Source of the DNA: Bacteroidales bacterium
GTDB taxonomy: Bacteria > Bacteroidota > Bacteroidia > Bacteroidales > F082
NCBI GenBank assembly: GCA_024400455.1
Contig: JAKSMU010000001.1
Coordinates: 124,001-188,000 of the forward strand
DNA length: 64,000 nucleotides
Reading direction: 5' to 3'
Below the pieces are notes generated by a model. That model was not told where the DNA came from and ran no database searches. It worked only from the letters and a program-made list of their open reading frames with translations. Both the position numbers and the translations under genes were made by a program. The first letter of the stretch is position 1. The number at the start of each line of letters is the position of its first letter. This document shows, piece by piece, positions 8,494 to 16,463 of this stretch.

Positions 8494-9195
8494 TTATTCT
8501 AATGTTCCGTTTTCAGCGAAACTGTAATATTTTTCTGCACCAACGATAATATGGTCCACAACGCTGATGTCAAGTAGTTTTCCGGCGGCTCTCAGTTTGT
8601 GTGTCAGGTTAAAGTCTTCTTGGCTTGGTCTGGGATTACCAGAAGGATGGTTGTGGCATAGAATGATGGCTGTTGCGTTGAGTGTCAGTGCTTTCTTGAA
8701 AATGATTTTCGGGTCGGCTATGGTGTTGGTGATGCCTCCAGTGCTGATGCACTCGATTTTCAATACCTGATTGCTTCGGTTGAGATACATAACGAGAAAA
8801 TGCTCCTGACCGAAATCTTCGATGTGTGGCAGGAAGTATTCGTAAGCATCTGCTGCATTGTTGACGGTGCTTTTGAGTGTGGCTTCTGCGCCACGGCGAC
8901 GTTTGCCGAGTTCCAAGGCAGCGGCTATGCTAATGGCTTTTGCTTCGCCAATGCCCTTGTGGGTCATCAGTTCGTCTAAGCTTAGGTTTGAAAGGTCAAT
9001 GAGGTTGTTGTCGACGCTGTCGAGGATTTCGCGTGCCAACTCGACCGCCGACATGGTGTTGTTGCCGGATCCGATGAGGATGGCAATGAGTTCGGCATTG
9101 CTTAAGGCGGTTTTGCCTTTGGCAATCATTTTTTCTCTGGGACGGTCGTCAGCCGCCCAATTTTTGATGGATTTCTTTTCGGAAATGTCTGTCAT
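8494..9195 (-). CDS. radC: RadC/JAB-domain protein
   Basis: A 233-residue RadC-family protein with an N-terminal helix-hairpin-helix region (about residues 60-85, MTHKGIGEAKAISIAAALELG) and a C-terminal JAMM metalloprotease-like domain carrying HNHPSGNPRPSQED. The historical link to DNA repair is doubtful; the biochemical role is unsettled. It precedes wecB in the same direction. The upstream sequence contains only a weak promoter-like TAATTTTA. Confidence 0.94.
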   Translation of the reverse strand: MTDISEKKSIKNWAADDRPREKMIAKGKTALSNAELIAILIGSGNNTMSAVELAREILDSVDNNLIDLSNLSLDELMTHKGIGEAKAISIAAALELGKRRRGAEATLKSTVNNAADAYEYFLPHIEDFGQEHFLVMYLNRSNQVLKIECISTGGITNTIADPKIIFKKALTLNATAIILCHNHPSGNPRPSQEDFNLTHKLRAAGKLLDISVVDHIIVGAEKYYSFAENGTLE

Positions 9196-9271
9196 TCTTT
9201 TTGTGGGTTAGTTTTGGGCGGTAAAATTAGTAAAAAAAGGAGGTCTATCAACGCAAATTTGTGGCGAAAAT

Positions 9272-9302
9272 AAAAAAACCTCCCCCGATAAATCAGGAGA
9301 GG
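9272..9302 (-). terminator. Terminator of rpsT
   Basis: On the minus strand, cctctcc pairs with ggggagg (one G-T pair, 10-base loop) and is followed by seven T residues. It lies 30 bases beyond the rpsT stop. Confidence 0.75.
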
Positions 9303-9331
9303 CTTCCAACATTATGATGAAAAAACTCTTA

Positions 9332-9586
9332 TTAAGCCAACTTTGCGGTATACTTCGTCAGTTTTGACTTCAGATTGGCAGCCTTGTTCTTGTGGATGAT
9401 ACCACGCTTGGCAACCTTGTCAATAATTGAGTACATCTTAGGCAGCTTGGTTTCTGCTTCAGACTTGTCGGTCAATGTTCTGAACTTTCTAACTTCGTTA
9501 CGCATGCTCTTAGCATAGTAGCGGTTGTGCAAACGTCTTTTTTCTGTCTGACGAATTCTCTTGAGTGACGATTTGTGATTTGCCAT
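9332..9586 (-). CDS. rpsT: 30S ribosomal protein S20
   Basis: An 84-residue, strongly basic S20 starting [21 protein letters not shown], with the expected three-helix pattern ending in NLKSKLTKY. It is a single-gene transcript with its own promoter box and terminator. Confidence 0.96.
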   Translation of the reverse strand: MANHKSSLKRIRQTEKRRLHNRYYAKSMRNEVRKFRTLTDKSEAETKLPKMYSIIDKVAKRGIIHKNKAANLKSKLTKYTAKLA

Positions 9587-9624
9587 ATCTATTTTTACTT
9601 TTTGTTTCTTTCTTTATCGGGGTG

Positions 9625-9632
9625 CAAAATTA
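9625..9632 (-). promoter_or_regulatory. -7 box of rpsT
   Basis: TAATTTTG on the minus strand lies 38 bases before the rpsT start. A TTTG occurs upstream but at a short 15-base spacing, so the -33 element is not certain. Confidence 0.55.
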
Positions 9633-9710
9633 CAACTTTTATCTTTACAAACGCTTAAATTTTCAAATTTTTTAATCTTTCTGAATTGTGAAAATTTAAG
9701 TTGCTGATAA

Positions 9711-11003
9711 TCATACTATTATTCCTGTGAAGTTCATCTTGTCTTCGTCGTCGCAATGCTCGATTTCCGAAAGCCTTATATTAATAAAGGTGTTTCTTTC
9801 GGCATTAATGGCCTTGACTTGTATCGGAATGTAGTTCTCTCCGTAGCCTTTTGCGGTGCCTTTGGCATCGATACGCTCAATCAACATGCGTTGGGTGTGG
9901 CCTTGCATCATGCCGAAATAGCGGTTTTTATTCTCCAAAGAAATGGCACGCATGATCTCGCTGCGTTCGCTTTTGACTTTTTCCGGAACCTGATTGGGCA
10001 TGGTGGCGGCTTTGGTGCCGCTACGCACGGAATATTTAAAGGTGTGAATGTGGCTGAACCCGATTTCGCGTGCAAAGTCGCAACTTTCCTTGAAATCGGC
10101 ATCGGTCTCGCCAGGGAAACCTACGATGATGTCGGTCGTGATGTTGAAATCAGGGCGGAAGGCCTTGATTCTTTCGCACATTTCGCGGAATTGGGCGGCA
10201 GAGTAAAAACGGTGCATTTGCCGGAGCGTGTTTTCGCAGCCGCTTTGCAGGCAGATGTGCATGTGTGGTGCCAGTTTTTCGTGCTGGAAGAGTTCGAGGA
10301 AACGGTCGGAAAACTGGTCGGGTTCAATGGAAGAGACGCGCACGCGAAAATCACCATCGATGTCGAGAATGTTTTCAACGAGTTGCTCGAAATTGGTGTC
10401 TTCGTATTGATAACGTCCCATGTTGACTCCGGTCAGAACGATTTCCTTGAAGCCGTGGGCGACGACTTCCCGGATGTTGTGGTAGATTTCTTCCGCTGGA
10501 CGGCTGGTGCTGCGGCCTCTTACAGTCGGAATGATGCAGTAGGAGCAGTAGTTGTTGCAGCCGTCGTGAATCTTGATGAGACTGCGCGTGTGAAAAGTAT
10601 CGAAAGCTGGCTGATAACTGAAAAGGTCGCGGTCGTAGCCTTCGGGGTCACAAGCACCTTTTTGGAAATGGTCGTCAATGATGTTGAAAATGGCGGCTTT
10701 GCGTTCGTTGTCGATGACATAGTCGGCAATGCCCGATTGGAGCAGTTCTTCCTTGTAATTGTTGACCATGCATCCCGTGATGGCAATCAGTGCATCGGGG
10801 TTCTTGCGCCGTATCTGATGGATGGCCTGGCGGCATTTCTGGTCGCTTTGGTTGGTGACGGTGCAGGTGTTGACAATGAAGACATCGGCGCTTTCGCTGC
10901 TTTCGGCTATTTCGTAGCCGTTGGCCTTGAATCGCGATGCCAAAGCGTCAGTCTCAAACAGGTTGACGCGGCAGCCCAATGTCTTGAATGCAATCTTCGT
11001 CAT
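9711..11003 (-). CDS. mtaB: tRNA t6A37 methylthiotransferase MtaB
   Basis: This radical-SAM enzyme adds a methylthio group to N6-threonylcarbamoyladenosine-37 in tRNAs. The 430 residues comprise an N-terminal UPF0004 domain with GCRVN, NTCTVTNQSD and ITGCMV cysteines, a radical-SAM core with CNNYCSYCIIP (about residue 150), and a C-terminal TRAM domain. The GCRVNLFETDAL start is typical of MtaB rather than MiaB. Its ATG shares one base with the miaB stop (TAATG), which implies translational coupling. TsaE, which takes part in making the t6A substrate, is encoded at 58.5 kb. Confidence 0.93.
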   Translation of the reverse strand: MTKIAFKTLGCRVNLFETDALASRFKANGYEIAESSESADVFIVNTCTVTNQSDQKCRQAIHQIRRKNPDALIAITGCMVNNYKEELLQSGIADYVIDNERKAAIFNIIDDHFQKGACDPEGYDRDLFSYQPAFDTFHTRSLIKIHDGCNNYCSYCIIPTVRGRSTSRPAEEIYHNIREVVAHGFKEIVLTGVNMGRYQYEDTNFEQLVENILDIDGDFRVRVSSIEPDQFSDRFLELFQHEKLAPHMHICLQSGCENTLRQMHRFYSAAQFREMCERIKAFRPDFNITTDIIVGFPGETDADFKESCDFAREIGFSHIHTFKYSVRSGTKAATMPNQVPEKVKSERSEIMRAISLENKNRYFGMMQGHTQRMLIERIDAKGTAKGYGENYIPIQVKAINAERNTFINIRLSEIEHCDDEDKMNFTGIIV

Positions 11004-12385
11004 TATATCAGTTCTCCTTCAATGGAAAGTGGTGTGGCAGCTGTCACTTTCACCTTGACGATCTGGCCGATGAGGCTTTCGTCGTCGGAGGCGAAGCGGA
11101 TGACAATCTTGCCTTCGGTGTGACCGTTGAGGTAACCGCTCTTGCGGTCGTGGTCTTCAACAAGCATCTTTACGGTCGTGCCGACCAGACTTTCGTTGTA
11201 AACGAGGCTGTGTTTCATCAGTTCGTCGGTGAGGCGATGGTAACGCTCGCGCTTCACTTCCTTTGTGATGTCGTCGTCCCAGCCGGAGGCGACGGCGCCT
11301 TCACGCACGCTGTATTGGGCGATGTAAGCCATGTTGTATTTGAATTCTTCCATGGCTTTACGCGTGTTTTCAAATTCCTCTTCGCTCTCGTGGGTGAAGC
11401 CGACGATAATATCGGTGAAGATGGTTGCCGTTGGCAGTACCCGTCTGATAGTCTGAATGATGTGGCGATAAGTCTCCATATTGTGATGGCGGTTCATGCG
11501 TTGCAACATGACATCGTCGCCCGACTGAATCGGGATGTGAATCTGCTTGGCGAGGCAGTCATATTGCGCGATGACTTCGATGACTTCGTCGGTCATGTCG
11601 CGTGGATGCGGTGAAGTGAAATACACCCAAAACTCCTTGCCCGATGTCTTGCCGTATTCACCGACACGGCGCAGCAGTTCGGCGAAATTGATTTCTTCGC
11701 CATTCTTGTCAAGGCCGTAGGAATTGACATTCTGTCCCAACAGGGTGATGCGCTTGTAGTCTCTTTCCACGAGACTCTTCAGCTCGGCCAAAATGTCTTC
11801 GCTTGGGCGCGACACTTCGCGGCCTCGAGTGTAAGGCACGGCACAGTAAGTGCAGAACTTGTTGCAGCCGTTTTGAATTGGGATGAAAGCCTCGAAAGTT
11901 GATGCTTGGCAAGGCGTGATGGCCCAGAAAGGTTCCATGTTGGCCGAAGGGTTCACCTTGTCGTGCTTGTTGAACAGCGGCATTTGTGGCTGGACCACAG
12001 GCTGATACGGAATTTCTTCTCCCATTTTTAAGGATGCCGGCGTAACGATGCCATACTGACGAATCATGTCGGGAAAGTTTGGCAGTTCGTTCATTGGGAA
12101 GACCAAATCGAAAAGCTTGAGGAAACGCACACGGTCGGCGGGCAGAATGCACCCAGAAACAAAGGTGATGACATTTTGACGGTTTTTCATGGCGTTCCAT
12201 TTCTCGATGCGGCCATATACTTTGTCGATGCCTTTTTGCCGCACGGAACAAGCGATGACGCCTAAAATGGTGGCTTCGTCTTCATTGTCGGTCGGGACAA
12301 ATCCCATGCGGTGCAACACGGTGCGCACACGGCCTGTGTCGCTTTGGTTCATCTGGCAACCTAAAGGGAGAAGATAGTATTTCAT
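11003..12385 (-). CDS. miaB: tRNA i6A37 methylthiotransferase MiaB
   Basis: MiaB converts i6A37 to ms2i6A37 in tRNAs reading U-starting codons. The 460-residue protein carries GCQMNQSD, the IACSVRQKG segment, FVSGC, the radical-SAM CNKFCTYCAVPYTRGRE motif, and a TRAM domain at the end. In many MiaB proteins the second N-terminal cluster ligand is written NTC; here it reads IACS, still with cysteine. It is the first gene of a miaB-mtaB pair with a one-base overlap. Confidence 0.95.
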   Translation of the reverse strand: MKYYLLPLGCQMNQSDTGRVRTVLHRMGFVPTDNEDEATILGVIACSVRQKGIDKVYGRIEKWNAMKNRQNVITFVSGCILPADRVRFLKLFDLVFPMNELPNFPDMIRQYGIVTPASLKMGEEIPYQPVVQPQMPLFNKHDKVNPSANMEPFWAITPCQASTFEAFIPIQNGCNKFCTYCAVPYTRGREVSRPSEDILAELKSLVERDYKRITLLGQNVNSYGLDKNGEEINFAELLRRVGEYGKTSGKEFWVYFTSPHPRDMTDEVIEVIAQYDCLAKQIHIPIQSGDDVMLQRMNRHHNMETYRHIIQTIRRVLPTATIFTDIIVGFTHESEEEFENTRKAMEEFKYNMAYIAQYSVREGAVASGWDDDITKEVKRERYHRLTDELMKHSLVYNESLVGTTVKMLVEDHDRKSGYLNGHTEGKIVIRFASDDESLIGQIVKVKVTAATPLSIEGELI

Positions 12386-12408
12386 TGTGTGAGTTAAGTT
12401 TTGGGTTG

Positions 12409-12416
12409 CAAAAATA
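12409..12416 (-). promoter_or_regulatory. -7 box of miaB-mtaB
   Basis: TATTTTTG on the minus strand lies 23 bases before the miaB ATG, with a TTTTG about 23 bases upstream as a possible -33 element. Confidence 0.6.
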
Positions 12417-12483
12417 GGGAAAATTTTACTTTTGTGTCACAAAACGGCCTTCTCAATCGTCTTATAGGTGTAAAATCTCCAAG

Positions 12484-12603
12484 ATGGAATCCGAATTTGA
12501 AAAGACATATCGAAATTTTTATCCGAAACTTGGCGTCAAAATAATATCATCAAGGAATGATGAAAAAACAAAAGAGCCGCTCGAAGCGGCTCTTTTGGGT
12601 TAA
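12484..12603 (+). other. Short frame resembling the N-terminus of an ECF sigma factor (possible gene remnant)
   Basis: A 39-codon frame begins MESEFEKTYRNFYPKL, which resembles the first helix of Bacteroidota ECF sigma factors and LuxR-type regulators. It loses that likeness after residue 16 and runs through the opposite-strand terminator to a stop. There is no promoter box ahead of it. It may be the remnant of a deleted regulator, or chance. The surrounding interval 12417-12562 holds nothing else I can identify. Confidence 0.2.
12563..12592 (-). terminator. Terminator of the small lipoprotein gene
   Basis: A 7-bp GC-rich stem (gagccgc / gcggctc, extended by A-T pairs) has a T-rich tail on the minus strand. 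It lies 30 bases after the stop of the gene at 12623-13018. Confidence 0.85.
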
Positions 12604-12622
12604 TGTGTGAAATTTTGCTGAT

Positions 12623-13018
12623 TTATTGCTTCGTGTAAGTTCCATTCAGCGAGAATGAAGAGTTGCCATTGGTGATGTACAATGTGTTATTGTCTTCGGA
12701 AAGATGGAAGAAATGTGCTGATTGATCAGCTTCATTATCAGCGCCAAAGGTGAAATAATATGCGTCTGATGTTACGCTTTCCTTGACGGAATAAGGCTTG
12801 CTAATGGTTGTTCCATCTTCTGTTACAACATTCAAGATTGACTCGGTAAAGGTGAGGGTTGTGGTGCCCAATGAACCGCCCCAAATGCTGATTGTTTCGC
12901 CTGTCCATGTACCTACAAGATTTGGCAATTTTTCATCTTCAACTTTTTCCTTGTTGCAGGAAACGCATGCAGTCATGATAACGACGGCTGCTACTAAAAC
13001 TGTGAATATTTTCTTCAT
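12623..13018 (-). CDS. Small secreted lipoprotein, lipocalin-like
   Basis: A 131-residue protein with a signal peptide and a lipoprotein cysteine at 18 or 21 (TACVSC). The mature part starts with a charged linker and then LVGTWTGETISIWGG, with alternating beta-strand patterns such as TTLTFTESILNVV and YYFTFGADN. This resembles the short lipocalin-like lipoproteins frequent in Bacteroidales (the LxGTWxG start is typical), but I cannot assign a named family or ligand. It is a single-gene transcript with its own -7 box and terminator. Confidence 0.75.
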   Translation of the reverse strand: MKKIFTVLVAAVVIMTACVSCNKEKVEDEKLPNLVGTWTGETISIWGGSLGTTTLTFTESILNVVTEDGTTISKPYSVKESVTSDAYYFTFGADNEADQSAHFFHLSEDNNTLYITNGNSSFSLNGTYTKQ

Positions 13019-13041
13019 TTTAATGATGTTTTAATACTTTG

Positions 13042-13049
13042 CAAAAATA
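13042..13049 (-). promoter_or_regulatory. -7 box of the small lipoprotein gene
   Basis: TATTTTTG on the minus strand, 23 bases before the ATG at 13018. The -33 region would fall inside the 3' end of the ccsA-like gene; no TTTG is clear there. Confidence 0.5.
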
Positions 13050-13059
13050 TGGTTTTTTC

Positions 13060-14259
13060 TCATATGTAGCTGTGAAAACCGGTCAATAGGTAGTTCACGC
13101 CAAAATAGGCGAATAAGACAACAGCAAATGCTGCGATGCAGAAAATATGAAAGTTTTTGTTTTTCAAAAAGATAGATGATTTGTTTGCGAAAATGCCGAT
13201 ACCATAGACGAGTAATGTTATCAAGGCCCATGTTTCTTTTGGATCCCAACTCCAATAGGATCCCCATGCGGTTTTCGCCCAAATGGAACCTATGATGATG
13301 CCAATGGCTAAGCATATTATGCCAGGATACAGCATGATGGAATTGAAGTGTAAAAGTTTGTCGCTGGTTCTGGTATCTTTTGTGACAAGTCCGATGATTC
13401 CGTTTATTGCCATGATCATAAATATGGCGTATGAAATAATCGTGATGCTGACGTGGTAGGCCAAAAGGGGTGAGTCAAGCAGGCTGTTCAAAGCGGAAAT
13501 GCTTTTGTCGCAGCAAATGTTTGCCGCTAGTATTATGATTGCAATTATTGCATTGATAATTTGCGAAGTCTTGCTGTTCTTGTTTGCTATTACGTTGATT
13601 ATTAGTGTGCAAAGGGATAAAAACAGAATGATTTCATAATTGCTTGTTAAAGGGATGTGCTTCTCGATGATCCAACGGCATGCCATGTTTAGGGCGATGT
13701 AAAGGATAACAAAAATTGTCAAAATTGTATTTGCTGTTTTGCTTTCCTGCTTTTTCAAAAGACAAAACATGCTGATGCTGAAAGCGGAAACAAGAATTAT
13801 AAATAAAGCAAATTCATTCCCTTTACTATTATATTGGATGTCGGTTTTTGCGGCAAATTCAGTGGGTAAGGCATCTCCACCATTTTTTGTTTGAAATCGC
13901 TTTATTTTTTGCAGCGTTTCGTTCAGTTCATTGTAGTTTTCTTCTTCGGCAAGTTCTGATAGGTAAACGGTGACTTTTCTGATGAAAAGCTGTTCGTCTT
14001 CAGGAATTTGCATAGGTAATGGGTCGCTTTCGCAGAACCAAATAATATCTCCACAGACGTTTTCGGGAAATAACCGTTTGCCAGCAAGACTTTCAATGTC
14101 AGCATTTTCTTCAATGGCTCCAATGGCTCTGACTAATCCGTTGTCAAAGACATACAATTGTCGGATTATGCTTGTGGTTTCCTTGGGCAGTGGTTGACTC
14201 GCTTTTAGGAAACCGCAAAGGAAAATGAGGAAAAACGTGATATGGAGCCGAACTTTCAT
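13060..14259 (-). CDS. CcsA-type cytochrome c assembly protein
   Basis: A 399-residue membrane protein whose C-terminal half is a CcsA/CcmC-type haem-handling domain. The tryptophan-rich WGSYWSWDPKETW motif lies near residue 335, flanked by hydrophobic segments (about eight in residues 155-395) and by conserved histidines such as YHVS near 274. Residues 1-20 look like a signal sequence. Residues 21-150 form a soluble domain of unknown fold, probably outside the membrane. No ResB/Ccs1 partner lies nearby, and the usual Bacteroidota fusion is much longer. The -7 box sits only 4 bases before the ATG. Confidence 0.85.
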   Translation of the reverse strand: MKVRLHITFFLIFLCGFLKASQPLPKETTSIIRQLYVFDNGLVRAIGAIEENADIESLAGKRLFPENVCGDIIWFCESDPLPMQIPEDEQLFIRKVTVYLSELAEEENYNELNETLQKIKRFQTKNGGDALPTEFAAKTDIQYNSKGNEFALFIILVSAFSISMFCLLKKQESKTANTILTIFVILYIALNMACRWIIEKHIPLTSNYEIILFLSLCTLIINVIANKNSKTSQIINAIIAIIILAANICCDKSISALNSLLDSPLLAYHVSITIISYAIFMIMAINGIIGLVTKDTRTSDKLLHFNSIMLYPGIICLAIGIIIGSIWAKTAWGSYWSWDPKETWALITLLVYGIGIFANKSSIFLKNKNFHIFCIAAFAVVLFAYFGVNYLLTGFHSYI

Positions 14260-14263
14260 AATG

Positions 14264-14271
14264 CAAAAATA
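14264..14271 (-). promoter_or_regulatory. -7 box abutting the ccsA-like start codon
   Basis: TATTTTTG on the minus strand ends 4 bases before the ATG at 14259 and overlaps the T tract of the upstream terminator. If used, the mRNA would be leaderless or nearly so. Confidence 0.5.
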
Positions 14272-14302
14272 AAAAATAGGGCTGTTGAAAAGACAGCCCT
14301 AT
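14271..14302 (-). terminator. Terminator of the lpxK-PNP-lpxH-M20 operon
   Basis: A 10-bp perfect stem (atagggctgt / acagccctat, 7-base loop) is followed by a T-rich stretch on the minus strand, 22 bases after the M20 peptidase stop. Confidence 0.9.
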
Positions 14303-14324
14303 GTGAATTATGCTTGATAAAGCG

Positions 14325-15689
14325 TTAGATTTCGGCGAAATGCTGATAGAAAGCGATGATGGTCTCGATGCCTTTGTAGAAATGATCGAGGCGATAGTTT
14401 TCGTTTGGCGAGTGGATGGCATCTTCGCCAAGGCCGAAGCCCATCAGGATGGACTTGATGCCCAGCACCTGTTCGAATGCAGAGATAATCGGAATGCTGC
14501 CGCCTGAGCGCATCGGGATAGGCTGCTTGCCGTAGGTGTCCATGTAGGCTTGTTCGGCAGCTTTATAAGCCGGCAGGTCGATTGGGCAGCCATAGGCTTG
14601 TCCGCCGTGCAAGGGCGTAACCTTAACGGTGACATATTTCGGTGCATTCTTTTCAAGGTAATTCTTCACCAGTTTGGCAATCTTCTCGTGGTCTTGGTTA
14701 GGCACCAAACGGCATGAAAGTTTTGCGTAAGCCTTTGATGGCAAAACGGTCTTGCTGCCTTCGCCGGTGTAACCGCCCCACATGCCGCAGAGGTCGAAGG
14801 TCGGGCGCACGCCTACGCGCTCAATCTTGGTGTAGCCTTTTTCGCCGCGTAAAGCCTTCACGCCGAGGCTGTTCTTGTAAGCCTTTTCGTCATAAGGCGC
14901 CATGTTGAGCAACTGACGTTCACGGCGTGAGCAGTTGACGACATCGTCGTAGAAATGCGGGATGGTGATGTGGTTGTTCTTGTCCATGCATTTGGCAATC
15001 ATTTCGCACAAGGCGTTGAGCGGATTGGCAACGGAGCCGCCGAATAGACCTGAATGGAGGTCGGCATTCGGACCAGTGACTTCGATTTCCCAGTAGGCGA
15101 GACCTCTCAAACCTGTGGTGATGCTTGGAACGTCGGTGGCGATCATGCTGGTGTCGGATACCAAAATGATGTCGGCTTTGACGAGTTTCTTGTTGGTGAC
15201 AATCCATTTGGCGAGACTGCCCGAACCGATTTCTTCTTCGCCTTCGAGCATGAACTTCACATTGCAAGGCAAGGTGTTAGTTTTGACCATGGTCTCGAAA
15301 GCCTTGGCGTGCATGAACGACTGGCCTTTGTCGTCGTCGGCACCGCGTGCCCAAATCTTGCCGTCCTTGATGACGGGCTCAAAAGGATTGGTGTTCCAAA
15401 GCTCGATTGGGTCGACAGGCATGACATCATAGTGTCCGTAAACCAAAACGGTTTTCAGTTTCGGGTCGATGATCTTTTCGCCATAAACGATTGGATTGCC
15501 GTCGGTTGGCATCACTTCGGCCTTGTCGGCACCGGCTTTCAGAATGGCATCGCGCCAGTATTCGGCACAACGAATCATGTCAGGCTTGTGCGCTGATTCC
15601 GAACTGATTGAAGGGATTCTGATCAAGCCAAAAAGCTCATCCAAAAAGCGGTCTTTGTTGGCTTCAATGTATTGCTTTGTTTTTTCCAT
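14325..15689 (-). CDS. M20 family dipeptidase / metallopeptidase
   Basis: A 454-residue zinc peptidase of the M20 carnosinase-like branch that probably hydrolyses dipeptides in the cytoplasm; no signal peptide is seen. Metal-site motifs include VYGHYDVMPVDP (about residue 90), RGADDDKGQ, and EGEEEIGS near 150. A dimerisation lid occupies roughly residues 210-370, with ADLHSGLFGG at its start. RSGGSIPII near the end is typical. It lies 27 bases after lpxH and appears to close the lpxK operon. Confidence 0.92.
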   Translation of the reverse strand: MEKTKQYIEANKDRFLDELFGLIRIPSISSESAHKPDMIRCAEYWRDAILKAGADKAEVMPTDGNPIVYGEKIIDPKLKTVLVYGHYDVMPVDPIELWNTNPFEPVIKDGKIWARGADDDKGQSFMHAKAFETMVKTNTLPCNVKFMLEGEEEIGSGSLAKWIVTNKKLVKADIILVSDTSMIATDVPSITTGLRGLAYWEIEVTGPNADLHSGLFGGSVANPLNALCEMIAKCMDKNNHITIPHFYDDVVNCSRRERQLLNMAPYDEKAYKNSLGVKALRGEKGYTKIERVGVRPTFDLCGMWGGYTGEGSKTVLPSKAYAKLSCRLVPNQDHEKIAKLVKNYLEKNAPKYVTVKVTPLHGGQAYGCPIDLPAYKAAEQAYMDTYGKQPIPMRSGGSIPIISAFEQVLGIKSILMGFGLGEDAIHSPNENYRLDHFYKGIETIIAFYQHFAEI

Positions 15690-15716
15690 TGTGTGTTGTA
15701 TTTAAGATTGATAATT

Positions 15717-16463
15717 CTATTCAAAGTACTTCAATTCCACTTTCTCTCCGTCAAAGACGGCATAGCTGAAATCCCGAATCCAGTTGCCGACAATGGTAGT
15801 TTGGGCGTCGCCGGTTTGGTATTGCATGGGCTTGTGCTGATGACCGAAAATGAAGAAATCGATGCTCGGGTCAAGTTGGATTTGTTCCTGCGCATATTGG
15901 TAAAGGCGTGTCTTCTCTATATCGTCGTAATAACCACATTCCACTTCCTTGCGAAGTTTTTTCAACCGGTGGTTGTGCGACCACTTCAAGGCTAAACCGA
16001 TGCCAAGGTCTGGGTGCAACCATCTGAATAGGAATTGGTTGAATTTACATTCAAAGACTTTTTTCAGGAATTTATAGCCTTTGTCGCCCGGACCTCTGCC
16101 ATCGCCATGAACGAGGAAAAGTTTCTTGCCTTTGCGCATTATGGTTTCGGGTTCGCGATGCAACTGAATGCCAATTTCGTCACTCAGATAGCCGAATGAC
16201 CACAAATCGTGGTTGCCGATGAAAAGATGAACGGAAATTCCGTTGTCAACAAAGTCTGCCAATTTGCCTTGAAGTCTCACAAACCCCTTGGTGATCACGG
16301 TTTTGTATTCAAACCAGAAATCGAAAAGGTCGCCCATGAGGAAAAGTTCCTCGCAGTCGGGCTTGATGCTGTCGAGGAAACGCAGCAGTTTCTTTTCTCT
16401 CAACTGACTGTCTTCAATTGAGGGAACACCTAAATGGAAATCGCTGACAAAATAGATGGCCAT
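15717..16463 (-). CDS. lpxH: UDP-2,3-diacylglucosamine diphosphatase (LpxH-type)
   Basis: This metallophosphoesterase cleaves UDP-2,3-diacylglucosamine to lipid X in lipid A synthesis. The 248-residue protein shows the complete calcineurin-like set: SDFHLG (D8, H10), GDLFDFWFEY, GNHDLW, VHGDG and GHQHKP. Its ATG shares one base with the stop of the phosphorylase gene. Linkage to lpxK supports the lipid A role over a generic phosphatase. Confidence 0.93.
   Translation of the reverse strand: MAIYFVSDFHLGVPSIEDSQLREKKLLRFLDSIKPDCEELFLMGDLFDFWFEYKTVITKGFVRLQGKLADFVDNGISVHLFIGNHDLWSFGYLSDEIGIQLHREPETIMRKGKKLFLVHGDGRGPGDKGYKFLKKVFECKFNQFLFRWLHPDLGIGLALKWSHNHRLKKLRKEVECGYYDDIEKTRLYQYAQEQIQLDPSIDFFIFGHQHKPMQYQTGDAQTTIVGNWIRDFSYAVFDGEKVELKYFE

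Noticed and set aside
9756..11123. 455-codon open frame on the plus strand
   Set aside because: It is the antisense shadow of mtaB, which has complete radical-SAM motifs on the minus strand; the plus frame has no recognisable domain.
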